DNA from: Fuerstiella sp.
Lineage (GTDB): Bacteria; Planctomycetota; Planctomycetia; Planctomycetales; Planctomycetaceae
NCBI GenBank assembly: GCA_022843805.1
Contig: JALHMY010000010.1
Span: 1 to 64,000 of the forward strand
Length of the DNA: 64,000 bases
Direction: 5' to 3'
In this document: positions 62,990 through 64,000 of the stretch, piece after piece
Numbering within the stretch: the first letter of the stretch is position 1
Layout: every line of letters starts with the position of its first letter
The notes under the pieces: generated by a model
Seen by the model: only the letters and a program-made list of their open reading frames with translations
Database searches by the model: none
What the model was told of the DNA's origin: nothing
Program-made: the position numbers and the translations under genes

Positions 62990-63270
62990 GTTCTGCACGC
63001 AATCAAGTGCGCGACCCAGGCAGAAGCGAATGAAACAGCGAGGGATCTCCATGGCCGGACCTTAGCGTCAGGCAAACAGGGAACCGGGAGAAGCCATGAG
63101 TTTCAACCGCTGATGAACGCTCATGAACGCTGATCAATGCAAAAAAGTTGGAGAAACAATGGCATCGTCCGTATTGGACACTCAGGCAGTCATTGCTCGA
63201 CGAGGTCTTCGGGACGAGCAGCGGATGGAACTTAGAAACCATTAGCGTTCATGAGTGTTCATTAGCGGTC
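62990..63270 (+). repeat. Direct repeat, copy B, with a 96-bp insertion
   Basis: Matches copy A (62270-62456) in two blocks, 62990-63040 and 63137-63270, separated by 63041-63136, which copy A lacks. The inserted part ends with CAACCGCTGATGAACGCTCA and TGAACGCTGATC, which is complementary to the repeat's own end GCGTTCATGAGTGTTCATTA. Confidence 0.75.
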
Positions 63271-63287
63271 CACCGGAACAAAGATTG

Positions 63288-63420
63288 GGCAGAAAAATTT
63301 CAGGACAGAAAGATGAATCGCAAAAAGAGTGAGAGATGGGCGGCGAGTTCACCTGACAATGCCTGGTCACACCGTTCTTCCATTCCGTTCAAATTTTTCT
63401 GCCAAAGAAATGTTTCTGCC
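63288..63420 (-). mobile_element. MITE-like hairpin element, copy E4 (minus orientation)
   Basis: 133-bp copy, opposite in orientation to E1-E3. Its left edge here carries the polar subterminal sequence in reverse (GGACAGAAAGATGAATCGC at 63303-63321) and its right edge the doubled motif (AAATTTTTCTGCC at 63391 and AAATGTTTCTGCC at 63408). Confidence 0.6.
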
Positions 63421-63547
63421 GAAAATTGTCCGCTCGCCCACACAGCGGAACATGGCTCTCCATTCCTGCAAGACCTGAGATGGCCGTGAGAAATGCTGTT
63501 GCGGTTCAATCAACCTGTGACTGATGCCCGTCTTACCGCTCGGCGGC

Positions 63548-64000
63548 TTACTGCTCCGCGATGGTTTCTTCCCAGTCATCCGTTCGAAATGGGGAAGCGG
63601 GAAGGTCGGCCGAGTTGCAGAGACTGACCTGGGGATTACTGGCCCAGGCATAGCGAACGCTGGCGGGTTCCGGAATTGCATCATGCCATACGATCACCTT
63701 GTCGCCTTCGATACGGACATTAGCCCATTCGAATTTTTTATCGGGTCCGGCAATGGCGAAGCCTTTGGGGCTGTCACCACGGAATCTAAGCCCGCTTCCG
63801 GTATGGTCAAAAGTTAGTATCAGTCGGTTTTCTTCCTTCGTGGCTGAACGAAAAACTGGTCCCATAGCGATCAGGTCTTTGCCGTAGACCGATGCAAGTG
63901 CCCATTGAGCGAGTCGGCTGCCAACGTCCTGTTTATTCCGGGGGTGAATATCATGCTCTTCACCCAGATCAATGGTTACGGCCATACCGGAATTCGGGAT
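63548..64000 (-). CDS. Sialate O-acetylesterase-like protein, C-terminal part (cut by window edge)
   Basis: The minus frame is open to the right edge, so only the C-terminal ~150 residues are present. PNSGMAVTIDLGEEHDIHP followed by RNKQDVGSRLA matches the sialic-acid-specific 9-O-acetylesterase/SGNH family, in which D-x-x-H (here in EEHDIHP) carries the catalytic Asp and His. The rest is the C-terminal beta domain (GSGLRFRGDSPKGFAIAGPD, IVWHDAIPEPASVRYAW) typical of these enzymes. The nucleophile Ser region and any signal peptide lie beyond the window. Probably a secreted carbohydrate esterase. Confidence 0.85.
   Translation of the reverse strand: MPNSGMAVTIDLGEEHDIHPRNKQDVGSRLAQWALASVYGKDLIAMGPVFRSATKEENRLILTFDHTGSGLRFRGDSPKGFAIAGPDKKFEWANVRIEGDKVIVWHDAIPEPASVRYAWASNPQVSLCNSADLPASPFRTDDWEETIAEQ

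Larger units (their letters stand above)
62154..63547. other. Gene-free, repeat-packed region
   Basis: No credible gene over 1.4 kb. It is made of nested repeats: two copies of a 187-281 bp unit, an inverted pair of CACAGAT-type repeats, and two MITE-like hairpin elements in opposite orientation. A degenerate element right end (ATTTATCTGCC then AATTTTTCTGCC) lies at about 62501-62529. Confidence 0.75.

Noticed and set aside
62638-63489. Several 85-138-codon frames in the last repeat region
   Set aside because: All cross MITE-like ends or the CACAGAT repeats and lack ribosome-binding sites and family patterns.

Overview
The window comes from a planctomycete, most likely order Planctomycetales; I cannot name the genus. 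The signs are an exported protein whose N-terminus ends in the planctomycete LE-x-R-x-(V/L)LSA pattern (13536..16034), tetrahydromethanopterin-type C1 genes (mch plus a RimK-like ATP-grasp ligase), an excisionase-type HTH fused to a receiver domain, very large secreted/membrane proteins and many short palindromic intergenic repeats. There is no rRNA or CRISPR array and no intact transposase; one tRNA (His) is present.

Layout. 1-7 kb: mostly minus-strand housekeeping genes (rpsR, a PilZ protein, alaS, recA, a CYTH protein, a DUF971 protein). 7-9.1 kb: a secreted trypsin-fold/PDZ protein that has lost its catalytic triad. 9.1-10 kb: a duplicated repeat carrying two copies of a small hairpin element, then tRNA-His. 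10-13.2 kb: mch, an ATP-grasp glutamate ligase and an inositol-phosphatase relative. 13.5-20.4 kb: a planctomycete surface protein, a tail-specific protease and a secreted unknown. 20.7-25 kb: mnmG and an HTH-receiver/histidine-kinase pair. 25.3-30.4 kb: a GT39-type glycosyltransferase, a methyltransferase, a DapA-family aldolase and an IMPase.

30.4-42.8 kb is the most unusual part. It holds two adjacent genes for giant exported membrane-anchored proteins (about 1,178 and 2,261 residues), followed on the same strand by an ABC-2 ATPase and permease. The larger protein looks like two units joined head to tail, each resembling the smaller one, so the locus appears to hold three units of one unrecognised architecture. 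I regard it as the best candidate for an undescribed system.

43-47.6 kb is an accessory, decaying island. It holds an AbiEi antitoxin gene with a perfect 16-bp operator palindrome over its start codon, followed by only the first 23 codons of its AbiEii toxin; transposase debris; and a 3.07-kb interval bounded by inverted copies of a palindrome-rich element of about 270 bp. From 47.6 kb onward come a cyclophilin, prfC, a creatininase-MFS pair, a second GT39 enzyme, an RlmN/Cfr-family radical SAM enzyme translationally abutting a fused hydantoinase/oxoprolinase, an NtrC-like regulator lacking GAFTGA, and a FabZ-like dehydratase. The last 1.4 kb before the right-edge esterase fragment is gene-free and packed with nested repeats.
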